Assembly (NCBI GenBank): GCA_903824785.1
Contig: CAIJYD010000101.1
Coordinates: 62,001-126,000 of the forward strand
Length of the DNA: 64,000 nucleotides
DNA from: an uncultured Bacteroidota bacterium
GTDB taxonomy: Bacteria > Bacteroidota > Bacteroidia > Bacteroidales > VadinHA17
Direction: 5' to 3'
This document shows, one piece after another, positions 34,861-43,990 of the stretch. The notes below the pieces were generated by a model. That model made no database searches. It was not told where the DNA came from and saw nothing but the letters and a program-made list of their open reading frames with translations. Numbering within the stretch: the first letter of the stretch is position 1; each line of letters begins with the position of its first letter. The position numbers and the translations under genes were made by a program.

Positions 34861-37533
34861 TTACTGTTCGGTTATTAGATTACGGTCTCTTAATGATTTT
34901 ACTCCATTTTGCCATGGGCCGCCTGTACCCCAGAAATAGTATGTAAAATACATTGTGCTTTTCTGAAAAATTGGTACCCAGGGCTGGAATTCGTGACAAT
35001 AGAAATGGGCATCAGGATTTCTTGGGTGGTTCATAAACATATGGAGGAAGAGTGGAGGCTTAACAGGAAAGGCAGCCACAAAACTGATATTTTCCTTTGT
35101 ATCATAACCGGCATCCCATCCCTCTTTCAGATATATTACCCTTCCAAAATATCTTTCAGGCTGCATTCTGTATTCATGTAATCCATCTTTCTCTGGTGTA
35201 ATGAAAACATCCTCGGTCCAGTGTTTCTTTCCAAGTTCAAGCACAGGTACTGGTGCAATCATATTGGCTTCAGGGTTTTTGAAAGTAAGAGCAAACTGCA
35301 CTTCGAGAAGTGGTGAGTTTCCGTATAATGTGTAAATTTTTTCCAGTTTGTTTCCAAAATAATCAGCAGTCATTTTCACTCTGATATAGTCGCCTTCCTT
35401 TTTAAGAATTTCAGCGTCATAAACCTTATGTGTTTCCATGCTTGCCTGACCAAGGAAATCTTCAAAACCTCCGTATGGATAATAACCTCTTTTTCTGAAT
35501 TTTCGTTTTTCATCGACAGGTTTTATGGGCCATATTCTATACATCACATTATCTTTTCTGGATTTAACGATATATTCAATAACGCGTCCACCTGTTCTCA
35601 GAAGAGTAAGCTTCACGCTGTCATTTTCCAAAATGTATTCGTTTACACCATCGCCGTCAAGATCTGCCTCAGATAATTTTGGGGCACCGGATGCTGTTCC
35701 CACTCCAAGCTGCTGATGACTTTCAAGGCCGAGTGCTGTAATCTTCACATCATAACTGCCTGCCGGGACTTTAAGATCAAATATAACCTCGCTGAATGTA
35801 CCTTTGGGGGTAGTGCAGGAGAGGGTGTTGCTGAATACTGATTTGTCCGGTTTATTCTTATCAAGAACCTCTATTTTTACGGGGAATGTTGACTGATCAG
35901 TGAAATTGTGTATTGTAACCGGAAATCTTACCTCAGGAGCATGGCCATAAAGAAGCTGGTGAGCAGAGATTGCAGGCGGGAGATCGAGCATTGTAAGAGT
36001 TGTTTTTTTTCCGGTTTCCCATTTGTAATGAACTGCAACGGGATTTGTCTTGCTCATTGCACTTGCATCAGGCTGTAAGGCAAATTGCAATCTCTTAGAG
36101 CTGTTGGCAGGGAGAGTGAGCTCAACAGAAAGCGACCCGGCCATTTTCAATTCAGGAGGAAGAACTATTTCCAGCATGCCCGATACAGGGTGTGCATAAG
36201 TATTGCTGACAGTAACATTAAGCTGATAATTCTCTGTAACAGCTTCAAGACTTACCCTGTCGCCAAAATACTCTTCTAGAAAAACCCTGTCAAGAAGCAG
36301 AAATTCAAGAGTGTTCCGGTAAAGTGCAGGCCCCATCATCTTACCGTTGGCAATCACTGATACCTCCCGGCGCTGCATAATGGCATCCCATAAGTTCTGA
36401 TCAGAGATCTGTTCACCTTTGTTTATGAAGAGCATCATGCAGGGGACAGCATCATTGTCGAGAGCACCTGTTGTTGTAACAAACGGAACATTATAATTGT
36501 CAATCTGTTCTTTATTACCTTCAGTAGCGAAATAACCATCATAGCTATAGAGGTCTGCGGCGGCATCATCTACTTTTCTGAAGACATAGCCATTTTTTTC
36601 ATGAGCAAAATTGATCCATGATTCATTTGTAAACATATTCTGAACCTGCAATCCATCATAGTCTTTACATCCGAAAACCTGACCGTATCCAACCTGGGCT
36701 ATAACGGGAAGTTTCACTTTGGCAAGCCAGTCGACAATTTCTTTTTGTGCAAGAAAATCCATATAACCGCTGAAAGTAAACCATGTATTACCTTCATTCA
36801 TTCCTTTTCCAATAACTTCCAGGGGATGACCGGCAGTACAGGTGACGCTTTTCAGAAGCGTTTCGGCTCCGAACCAGCCGCGGTGAAGATCATATTTTCC
36901 AAGTATGCTTTTTGTATTATCGATCTGAGTAAGTACTTTTTCGCGCAGCTCCTTACTTTTAGATGATATGACATATATTTTCTTTGGGCCGTTTTCGAGA
37001 TAAAAAACATTTACCTCAGTAAAATTCACAGCATTGTACTGATGGCTTTTGAGCTTTTCTCTCCACTCGTCTTTTGCAGGCAGAAGGGAGGTAAGTTTTT
37101 TACCCGCCTCTGTATCAGGGTCGGTTAAGACCAGAACATTATTGTCATGAATTGCTTCACCAAGTTTTTGAAGTGATGGCTGATCAAGAAGAATATATTG
37201 TCCGTTAAGAAGGCTGTTTAAAAATCCTTCCTGCATCGATAATCCTGTAATATTCATATCGTCAGCAATATCCAGTTTGCTTTGGGCAATTGTGTATTCA
37301 ACATCAGGGACCTCCTCCTTAAACAGGTTTCCATAGCGAATCTGTTTATTGAAGATGTCGTGCCAGAAGTTAGTATAGCCGTTAAACTGAAAACCTGACT
37401 TTACTGCATTTTCATCGGGATGAAAAGATCCATTGGATTTAAACTCTTTAAGATCCTGAGCGAATGCAATACTTCCGGACATAACTATGGCCAGAGCAGG
37501 CAGAAGGTAATGCTTTAAGAAATCAGTTTTCAT
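34861..37533 (-). CDS. Exported 890-aa protein of unknown function, paralogue A
   Basis: An 890-residue secreted protein, paralogous to the next gene along its whole length (same domain order, same length, shared blocks such as GHPLEVIGKGMNEGNTWFTF and GPALYRNTLEFLLLDRVFLE). The signal peptide ends near SIAFAQ. The C-terminal domain has YYPYGGFEDFLGQASMETHK and is beta-rich. It is the promoter-proximal gene of the long minus-strand operon, preceded by a 370-base gap. Divergence between the copies is concentrated in the N-terminal and Ig-like regions, which suggests different partner or substrate specificities (inference). Family unknown to me. Confidence 0.75.
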   Translation of the reverse strand: MKTDFLKHYLLPALAIVMSGSIAFAQDLKEFKSNGSFHPDENAVKSGFQFNGYTNFWHDIFNKQIRYGNLFKEEVPDVEYTIAQSKLDIADDMNITGLSMQEGFLNSLLNGQYILLDQPSLQKLGEAIHDNNVLVLTDPDTEAGKKLTSLLPAKDEWREKLKSHQYNAVNFTEVNVFYLENGPKKIYVISSKSKELREKVLTQIDNTKSILGKYDLHRGWFGAETLLKSVTCTAGHPLEVIGKGMNEGNTWFTFSGYMDFLAQKEIVDWLAKVKLPVIAQVGYGQVFGCKDYDGLQVQNMFTNESWINFAHEKNGYVFRKVDDAAADLYSYDGYFATEGNKEQIDNYNVPFVTTTGALDNDAVPCMMLFINKGEQISDQNLWDAIMQRREVSVIANGKMMGPALYRNTLEFLLLDRVFLEEYFGDRVSLEAVTENYQLNVTVSNTYAHPVSGMLEIVLPPELKMAGSLSVELTLPANSSKRLQFALQPDASAMSKTNPVAVHYKWETGKKTTLTMLDLPPAISAHQLLYGHAPEVRFPVTIHNFTDQSTFPVKIEVLDKNKPDKSVFSNTLSCTTPKGTFSEVIFDLKVPAGSYDVKITALGLESHQQLGVGTASGAPKLSEADLDGDGVNEYILENDSVKLTLLRTGGRVIEYIVKSRKDNVMYRIWPIKPVDEKRKFRKRGYYPYGGFEDFLGQASMETHKVYDAEILKKEGDYIRVKMTADYFGNKLEKIYTLYGNSPLLEVQFALTFKNPEANMIAPVPVLELGKKHWTEDVFITPEKDGLHEYRMQPERYFGRVIYLKEGWDAGYDTKENISFVAAFPVKPPLFLHMFMNHPRNPDAHFYCHEFQPWVPIFQKSTMYFTYYFWGTGGPWQNGVKSLRDRNLITEQ

Positions 37534-37903
37534 TGTTTACAGGTATTTGAAAGAAGCTGAAATAAAAAAAAATCACAAAGGTGACCCATTAGTCAGGTAA
37601 ATTTAAGAATAGAAATTAAATAGGAGATGAAAAGGTCGGTTTTTTTTAGGTGTCTGTAATTTAGTTTAGCGCAATTATATTTTTCCGACAGGATCTATTC
37701 CCTCAGAGTCATTTTCTGCTAGGTGGGGAACTGGCATAATATTCGCTTTTCCGGTATCGGACTTTTGCTCAATTATGTTGAATGTAAATATTCCTATTCC
37801 TATTTAAAGTGTAAAATTTAAATAGTATTACCAATGGGTCCGGTCGGAGTCTTCGTTAAATCAAATGGGTTTTTCCTGAAATATTATTGAGTGGATGAAT
37901 TTG
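37534..37903. other. Intergenic stretch upstream of the long minus-strand operon
   Basis: This 370-base AT-rich gap follows the BNR gene and precedes paralogue A (both minus strand). It should contain the operon promoter. The nearest -7-like word is CACCTTTG on the minus strand at about 37575, which deviates from the consensus at its first position. No coding sequence, RNA gene or strong terminator was seen. Confidence 0.45.
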
Positions 37904-38998
37904 TTATTTATACATCCAGTCAGTATCAAGTTTTACAATAACCGATCCAAGTGTGGTCCAGTTATAATAACTCAGAAGTAATTCATTATTAACGTAATGT
38001 ACTGCAGGATAGCAGAACGATCCGAAAGGATTATCTTCAAGGATTTTTTTATTGATCCAGGTTTTTCCTTCATTTTTTGAAATGGCAATATTAAATGGTG
38101 TACGTTTCTGATCGACCCCATTATCATTCCATACAAGCAGCAGATCTCCTGTTGACGGGATACGGGTTATGGATGCGGGAGAGCATGGGGATTTTATGTT
38201 TCCGGGTTCAACGGCGCTCCATGTTTTGCCTTTATCTTTTGAATAAGAGAAATACTGAACTCCTGATCTTGTGCGAAGAAACATTAATATTTCTCCGTTA
38301 TTCAACTCAACCATTCCTGGCTCCTGTGTAACAATAGAACCGGGATTTGAAACCTCCTCACCTGCTGTCCAGCTTTTTCCGTTATCATCGGAATAGTAGC
38401 TCCAGATCCGTCCTGCATCAGTTGCATCCTTTTCCCCGGGACTTTGATGTAATGCCACGGCAAAGAGAAGCCGCCCGTTCTTCAACTGAATAACACGATT
38501 ATTGTTAAGGACAAAATAGCCCACCTTATTAATAATGCATGGCTGCGGATTACTCCATGTTTTTGCTTCATCCTTTGATATTCTGAGATATGGGATGCAG
38601 TCGGTTACGGAGTTCTTCCTGAGATAAAAAAATGCAATTTCTCCATTCTGCAAACGCAGCAGGGAGACTGACATTACATTCATTTTTCCCTCCTGCTCAA
38701 CAATCTTAACCTCTTTTTCCGACCATGTTTCTCCATTGTCTGATGAATATCTGCCTGCCAGGTAAGCATTTGCATGGTCGTTAGCTGATGAGCCGGTATA
38801 ATGACTGTATATAAAAAGAATACGTCCATCTTTTAATGTTATAAAATCACCTTCGCTGTTTCGTGGATTGTCTGCCCCTGGCATCAGGTTGAGAACCAAC
38901 TCTTTTCCATGGTTCATTCTGCTGCTGTTTCTTTCCGGTTTGTTCCTGCAGCCGGCCACAATCAGAATAATAAAAACGAGGAGTGATATCTTAATCAT
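37904..38998 (-). CDS. BNR/Asp-box lipoprotein, sialidase-superfamily
   Basis: A 364-residue lipoprotein. I chose the ATG at 38998 because it opens a compact lipoprotein leader (lipobox IVAGC, Cys17); the frame itself extends upstream to 39154. At least five Asp-box motifs are visible (SSDNGETW, SKDEAKTW, SDDNGKSW, SKDKGKTW, SKNEGKTW), which mark a six-bladed sialidase-type propeller. The opening GDFITLKDGRILFIYSHYTG is typical of the family's first blade. I did not confirm the arginine triad of true sialidases, so it may hydrolyse another acidic or neutral glycoside or only bind. It lies 370 bases upstream of the long operon on the same strand. Confidence 0.82.
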   Translation of the reverse strand: MIKISLLVFIILIVAGCRNKPERNSSRMNHGKELVLNLMPGADNPRNSEGDFITLKDGRILFIYSHYTGSSANDHANAYLAGRYSSDNGETWSEKEVKIVEQEGKMNVMSVSLLRLQNGEIAFFYLRKNSVTDCIPYLRISKDEAKTWSNPQPCIINKVGYFVLNNNRVIQLKNGRLLFAVALHQSPGEKDATDAGRIWSYYSDDNGKSWTAGEEVSNPGSIVTQEPGMVELNNGEILMFLRTRSGVQYFSYSKDKGKTWSAVEPGNIKSPCSPASITRIPSTGDLLLVWNDNGVDQKRTPFNIAISKNEGKTWINKKILEDNPFGSFCYPAVHYVNNELLLSYYNWTTLGSVIVKLDTDWMYK

Positions 38999-39220
38999 TT
39001 CCGGGAACTGCCAGAATTGATCATTTCCTGATATTTTTGAATTGGAGGTGGAAAGCATGGTTTCAAAATTTATAATTAATATTACAATAATTGTAACTGC
39101 CCGGTACTTGAAGTGCGGAGTGGTTAAAGTTAAATAATCCGGTGGTATAAACAATCTCTTTGTGAGATTAACATTTATAGATTTGGAAGGCTACTTGCGT
39201 CAGGAGTGAGCAGTGCGAAG

Positions 39221-39275
39221 CAGGGGGTGAGTTTATGGGATCGGAGGTGGAAACGCAGGGGATGAGTTTATGGGG
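39221..39275. repeat. Direct repeat, 20 bases, period 35
   Basis: CAGGGGGTGAGTTTATGGGA at 39221-39240 recurs at 39256-39275 with two differences. It lies beside the imperfect inverted repeat at 39282-39359. Function unknown. Confidence 0.7.
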
Positions 39276-39281
39276 ATTGAA

Positions 39282-39359
39282 GAGTTTAGAGTGAACTAAA
39301 GTTTAGAGTGAATCTGATCTTTAATTTTTAACTTTAGGCACTTTAGTCAATCCAAACTC
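39282..39359. repeat. Imperfect inverted repeat, member of a dispersed intergenic repeat
   Basis: The left arm GAGTTTAGAGTGAACTAAAGT (39282-39302) pairs imperfectly (one gap, about three mismatches) with the reverse complement of 39340-39359. The left-arm sequence recurs in two other intergenic regions (1629-1647 reverse strand, and 50981-50997). This suggests a short mobile or hairpin-forming repeat. Confidence 0.55.
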
Positions 39360-39379
39360 AAGGAACTTACTATTAATGC

Positions 39380-39387
39380 TAAATTTG
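39380..39387 (+). promoter_or_regulatory. -7 element for esterase copy 1
   Basis: TAAATTTG, an exact TAnnTTTG match, at the same position relative to the gene as in copy 2 (41719-41726). It lies 49 bases before the ATG at 39429. The start site would fall near 39394, right at the upstream ATG (39393), which favours the downstream start. Confidence 0.55.
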
Positions 39388-39428
39388 CTATTATGCTACG
39401 AACCCTTTTAAGCCCGGTAAAAAAGAAA

Positions 39429-41612
39429 ATGAATTTTTTAAAGGTCATTTTAAAAATTGTATTTATTCTTTTCATTGTGAATAACAGTCTTGTGGCACAG
39501 AATGAACTTGACGTTATTAGAAATAGCTGGATCCGGTACAGCGATTCACCCAACTCATTGTATCGCTTCCTTTCTGCGGAGGCAAACAAGATGCTTGAAT
39601 CAAGAACAGGGGAGATAGCCCGAATTGAAACAAAGGATGAGTTTTTCCGACGTCAGTCTGATGTGAAACAGCGAATATGGAGTCTTATCGGACCATTCCC
39701 CGGGAAAACTCCTTTGAATGCAAGGATCACCGGAACAGTTAAGAAAAACGGTTATAAAGTTGAGAACCTGATCTACGAATCTTTACCAGGGTTTTATGTA
39801 ACGGCTTCACTGTTTATTCCGGATAAGATTTCTAAACCGGCTCCGGCAATTCTATTTCTGTGCGGACATAGCGCCGGCGTTTACAGATTGCCCTTATATC
39901 AGCTGCCTCTGCTCAACCTTGTTAAAAAAGGTTTTGTGGTTCTGGCTATTGATCCTTTAGGTCAGGGAGAGCGCTTACAATATTTTGATCCTGTAAAAGG
40001 AGAGTCAATTATTGGCAGTTCCACTAAAGAACATTCCTATGCTGCAGTACAGGTTTTCCTTACCGGAAATTCCATTGCCAGATATTTTGTCTGGGATGGC
40101 ATCAGAGGTGTAGATTATCTGGTGAGTCGCAAGGAGGTCGATCCAAAAAGAATCGGGGTTCATGGTCTTTCAGGCGGAGGTACTCAAACAGCTTTTGTAT
40201 CTGCCCTTGATGACCGGGTTGCAGCATCTGCTCCTGCCAACTATATCACCAGCTACAGTCGCCTATTGGAGTCTATTGGCGTTCAGGATGGCGAACAGAA
40301 TTTTTACCATGGAATTTCAAATGGAATTGACCACGCCGATCTGATAGAGGTCAGAGCACCAAAGCCCACACTTATTCAGGCTACAACCCGCGATTTTTTC
40401 AGCATCCAGGGATCCCGTGAGACTTTTGCTGAATTAAAACGTCAGTACACATTATTGGGCAAGCCTGATAATATCGAAATGACGGAAGATGATGATATAC
40501 ATACTTACACAAAAAAGAATCGTGAAGCGTTGTATGCTTTTTTTCAAAAACACCTGCAACAGCCTGGTCTCTCCACAGAAGAGGTTGTCGATTTTGCCTC
40601 TGCACAGGAGTTACAGAAAACAACTACTGGTCAGCTTGCTACTTCCCTGGGAGGAGAGACAGTATTCAGCCTGAATCGCCTGGAAGCAGAAAAATCGTTG
40701 AATAAATTGAAGGCATCAAGAGATAATTCTCCCGGGCATCTCTCTTCAGTTTTGAAATCGGCCGGGGAGCTTTCCGGGTACAAAGAACCTGCTTCTGTTC
40801 AGGAGCCTGTTTTCACCGGCCGCATCCAACGCGAAGGTTATGTTGTGGAAAAATATTTTATAAAAGGTGAGGGTGATTATGTTATTCCTTACCTGCTGAT
40901 GGTACCGTCGTTATCAAATAATAAAGCCATTATCTATGTTCATCCTTCGGGTAAGTCAGTTGAAGCAGCGCCAGGAGGGGAGATGGAATTTTTCGTTAAA
41001 AACGGATTTACGGTGATGGCTCCGGATATGATTGGAGTGGGAGAAACCGGTCCGGGTATCTTTACCGGAGATGCCAATCTTGACGGCATTTCTTACAATA
41101 TCTGGTTTACCTCAACTCTTATCGGACGAAGTCTGGTTGGAATAAGAGCCGGTGATATTGTAAGACTCTCCATGCTGCTGAAGAAAAACAAAAATATCAG
41201 TGAGGTATATGGGTTTGCCAGAAGGGAAATGGCTCCGGTGATGTTGCATGCTGCTGCTTTCGACCCGTCAATTACCAGGATAGCGCTTATAGAGCCTTAT
41301 TCTTCCTATCAGTCGATTGTAATGAACCGTTTTTACGACTCGAGATTTGTTTACAGCATAGTGTCGGGATCTCTAACAGCATATGACCTGCCCGACCTTG
41401 CGGCAACTCTGGCACCAAGAAAGCTTTTAATGGCAGGAGTTACGGATGGAAATGGCAAGAGCCTGAATCAGGAGACAATAAGCAAGGAGATGGACGTCAT
41501 CCAGACTACATATCGGACCAGAAATGCAGATGGGCAATTAACCATTGTATCGCTTAACCCAACTGAAAAACTGAACGAATATCTCCTTGAATGGATAAAA
41601 AACGCCGAATAA
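39429..41612 (+). CDS. Exported double alpha/beta-hydrolase esterase, copy 1
   Basis: A 727-residue secreted protein with a Sec leader (MNFLKVILKIVFILFIVNNS). The ATG at 39429 is chosen over 39393 because of the promoter position and the shorter leader. The N-terminal hydrolase domain (about 100-375) has an oxyanion-type CGHSAG, the nucleophile elbow GLSGGG (Ser248), acid Asp322 in TTRDFFSIQG and His358, as in acetyl-xylan or prolyl-oligopeptidase-like esterases. A second hydrolase-like domain (about 455-725) keeps YVHPSGKS and MAPDMIGVGETGPG, but its elbow reads GFARRE (Ala597), so it has lost the serine. Likely a carbohydrate esterase in the periplasm. Tandem paralogue follows. Confidence 0.85.
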   Translation: MNFLKVILKIVFILFIVNNSLVAQNELDVIRNSWIRYSDSPNSLYRFLSAEANKMLESRTGEIARIETKDEFFRRQSDVKQRIWSLIGPFPGKTPLNARITGTVKKNGYKVENLIYESLPGFYVTASLFIPDKISKPAPAILFLCGHSAGVYRLPLYQLPLLNLVKKGFVVLAIDPLGQGERLQYFDPVKGESIIGSSTKEHSYAAVQVFLTGNSIARYFVWDGIRGVDYLVSRKEVDPKRIGVHGLSGGGTQTAFVSALDDRVAASAPANYITSYSRLLESIGVQDGEQNFYHGISNGIDHADLIEVRAPKPTLIQATTRDFFSIQGSRETFAELKRQYTLLGKPDNIEMTEDDDIHTYTKKNREALYAFFQKHLQQPGLSTEEVVDFASAQELQKTTTGQLATSLGGETVFSLNRLEAEKSLNKLKASRDNSPGHLSSVLKSAGELSGYKEPASVQEPVFTGRIQREGYVVEKYFIKGEGDYVIPYLLMVPSLSNNKAIIYVHPSGKSVEAAPGGEMEFFVKNGFTVMAPDMIGVGETGPGIFTGDANLDGISYNIWFTSTLIGRSLVGIRAGDIVRLSMLLKKNKNISEVYGFARREMAPVMLHAAAFDPSITRIALIEPYSSYQSIVMNRFYDSRFVYSIVSGSLTAYDLPDLAATLAPRKLLMAGVTDGNGKSLNQETISKEMDVIQTTYRTRNADGQLTIVSLNPTEKLNEYLLEWIKNAE

Positions 41613-41718
41613 ATTTTTCTAAAGTTTAGCGTGAGATAAGAATCTGAATTATCTTCTTTATTTTTAACTTTTGACTTTTGATTTTTGATTTTTAATTCCA
41701 GCCACTTATTATTAATGA

Positions 41719-41726
41719 TAAATTTG
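41719..41726 (+). promoter_or_regulatory. -7 element for esterase copy 2
   Basis: TAAATTTG again, in a context (ATTAATGATAAATTTGTTATT) nearly identical to that of copy 1. The ATG at 41768 is 49 bases from the first base of the word, the same spacing as in copy 1. The promoter was therefore duplicated with the gene. Confidence 0.55.
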
Positions 41727-41767
41727 TTATTATGCTAAGAATCCTTTTCAGTCCGGTAAAAAAGAAA

Positions 41768-43948
41768 ATGACTTTTTTAAAGATCATTTCCAGCGTGATT
41801 TTTCTGTTATTCATTGTTAATATCAGCGTTGTTGCGCAGAATGAACTTGACGTTATAAAGGGTTCCTGGCTCAGGTACAGCGATGCTTCCAACTCTTTGT
41901 ATAACTATATTTCCGGAGAGGCTTATGATCTTCTTGCCCAAAGGAAATCAAAAATTTCCGCGATAAATACATTGCCGGGATGGCAGCAAAATCAAAAGGC
42001 TGTTGGTGCAACATTACTTGATATTGTCGGCCCTTTTCCTGAAAAAACGCCGTTGAATGCAAAAGTCATAAGGACAATTGAGAAAGATAGTTTCAGGGTT
42101 GAACATATAGTTTATGAATCTCAACCCGGATTTTACGTCACTTCATCTATGTTTATTCCTAAATGGCTCAAAAAAAACAGTAAATATCCGGTTGTAATCT
42201 ATTGCAGCGGCCATTCGGCTAATGGTTACAGAAGCGATGTTTATCAGCATGTAATCATAAATCTTGTAAAAAAAGGTTTTATTGTTTTTGCTTTTGATCC
42301 GGTCGGACAAGGTGAACGTCTTGAGTATTTTGATCCTGCAACCGGCAAATCTTCTGTAGGGGGACCTACCACAGAACATTCTTATCCCGGGACACAGGCT
42401 TTTATCAATGGAAGTTCCCAGGCCCGTTATATGATCTGGGATGGTATAAGAGCCGTCGATTATCTTCTCACCCGGAAAGAAGTTGATCCTGCAAGAATAG
42501 GAATTACAGGTCGTTCAGGCGGAGGAACTCAGTCTGCATATATTGCTGCAATGGATGATCGGATCTATGCTGCTGCGCCTGAATGTTATATTACAAACTT
42601 TACCCGACTGCTTGAGACTATCGGGAATCAGGATGCCGAACAGAATCTGTTTAATGGGATCATCCGTGGGATTGACCATGCAGATCTGCTGTCGGCAAGG
42701 GCTCCAAAACCCGCCCTTATAATTACAACAACCCGCGATATGTTCAGTATTCAGGGAGCCAGGGAAACAGAAAAAGAGGTGTCGCGGATCTATCAGGTCT
42801 ATGGGAAGGAAGATAACTTCAGCAGGGTAGAAGACGATTCTTCTCACGCTTCAACCAGAAAAAACAGGGAGGCCATGTATGCTTTTTTCAGAAAGCATCT
42901 TAATAATCCGGGAAGTGCAGCAGATGAGAAGGTTACGATTCTGACACCGGAGGAGATCACGGTAACACCTTCCGGTCAGATTTCAACCACATATAAAGGT
43001 GAAACAGTTTTTAGCCTTAACCTCAAAGAAGCTTCAAAACTTTCTGCTAATCTCGAGTCTTTACGATCCGATCCGGCAAAGCATATTCTGGCTGTATTAA
43101 TTTCTGCTAAAAAACTTTCAGGCTACCGCGAGCCGTCAGAAACGGGTGAACCGGTTTTTACCGGACGTTTTCAGAAGGATGGCTTTGTTATTGAAAAATA
43201 TTTTGTGAAAGGTGAAGGTGATTACGTTATTCCTTACCTGTTGATGGTACCGGCAAAGTCAAATAATAAAGCACTTATTTACCTTCATCCTTCAGGTAAG
43301 CTGGCAGTAGCTTCTAAAGGTGGTGAACTGGAATGGTTTGTCAGAAAGGGATTTACCGTGCTTGCACCTGATATGATCGGAGTGGGCGAGATGGGTCCGG
43401 GTACTTTTCATGGCGATGCATATATTGAAGGTGATTCTCATAATATCTGGTATGCTTCAATGCTTATTGGCAGAAGTATTACCGGTATCAGGACTGGAGA
43501 TGTTGTCAGGCTTACAAGCCTTCTGAAGAAAAACAATCAGGGAATGGAAATCTATGGTGTGGCTGTGAAGGAGATGGCTCCGCTTCTTTTGCATGCCGCA
43601 GCTTTTGACCAGGATATCAGGCGTGTTGCTTTAATTGAACCATATTCATCTTTTATGTCGATTGTGATGAATCATTATTACAATTCCACTTTCATTTCAG
43701 GAGTTGTCCCCGGAGCAATAAAAGAGTATGACCTGCCCGATCTTGCAGCAACCCTTGCCCCAAGGAAACTTCTGATGACAGGTGTTACTGACGGAAACGG
43801 AAAGACCACCGATACCATAAATATTAATAAAGATCTTTCAGTAATCAGAACTGCCTATCAGGACAATAATGCAGGTGAGAAACTGAATATCATATCGGTC
43901 AATCCGGGAGGTAAGAATGAGAATGCTCTTGAGGAATGGATAAAATAA
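41768..43948 (+). CDS. Exported double alpha/beta-hydrolase esterase, copy 2
   Basis: A 726-residue paralogue of the preceding gene with the same architecture: Sec leader (MTFLKIISSVIFLLFIVNIS), active N-terminal hydrolase with YCSGHSANG, nucleophile GRSGGG (Ser250), Asp in TTRDMFSIQG and His in DDSSHAST, and a C-terminal pseudo-hydrolase domain (YLHPSGK, PDMIGVGEMGPG) whose elbow reads GVAVKE, with no serine. An in-frame ATG at 41732 is possible but lies where transcription would start. The duplicated unit includes about 100 bases of upstream sequence. Divergence from copy 1 suggests different acyl or sugar preferences (inference). A Gfo/Idh gene follows after 42 bases. Confidence 0.85.
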   Translation: MTFLKIISSVIFLLFIVNISVVAQNELDVIKGSWLRYSDASNSLYNYISGEAYDLLAQRKSKISAINTLPGWQQNQKAVGATLLDIVGPFPEKTPLNAKVIRTIEKDSFRVEHIVYESQPGFYVTSSMFIPKWLKKNSKYPVVIYCSGHSANGYRSDVYQHVIINLVKKGFIVFAFDPVGQGERLEYFDPATGKSSVGGPTTEHSYPGTQAFINGSSQARYMIWDGIRAVDYLLTRKEVDPARIGITGRSGGGTQSAYIAAMDDRIYAAAPECYITNFTRLLETIGNQDAEQNLFNGIIRGIDHADLLSARAPKPALIITTTRDMFSIQGARETEKEVSRIYQVYGKEDNFSRVEDDSSHASTRKNREAMYAFFRKHLNNPGSAADEKVTILTPEEITVTPSGQISTTYKGETVFSLNLKEASKLSANLESLRSDPAKHILAVLISAKKLSGYREPSETGEPVFTGRFQKDGFVIEKYFVKGEGDYVIPYLLMVPAKSNNKALIYLHPSGKLAVASKGGELEWFVRKGFTVLAPDMIGVGEMGPGTFHGDAYIEGDSHNIWYASMLIGRSITGIRTGDVVRLTSLLKKNNQGMEIYGVAVKEMAPLLLHAAAFDQDIRRVALIEPYSSFMSIVMNHYYNSTFISGVVPGAIKEYDLPDLAATLAPRKLLMTGVTDGNGKTTDTININKDLSVIRTAYQDNNAGEKLNIISVNPGGKNENALEEWIK

Positions 43949-43990
43949 ATTACATTAGGTTACTTTTTTTCACTTTTTATTTTTCACGAA

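Larger units (their letters stand above)
38999..39428. other. Divergent intergenic region with several repeats
   Basis: This gap of about 430 bases (using the shorter starts on both sides) separates the divergent BNR and esterase genes. It holds a small hairpin AATCTC-N5-GAGATT (39153-39169), a 20-base direct repeat, an imperfect inverted repeat related to intergenic sequence elsewhere in the window, and the esterase promoter word at 39380-39387. No gene is seen. Confidence 0.55.
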
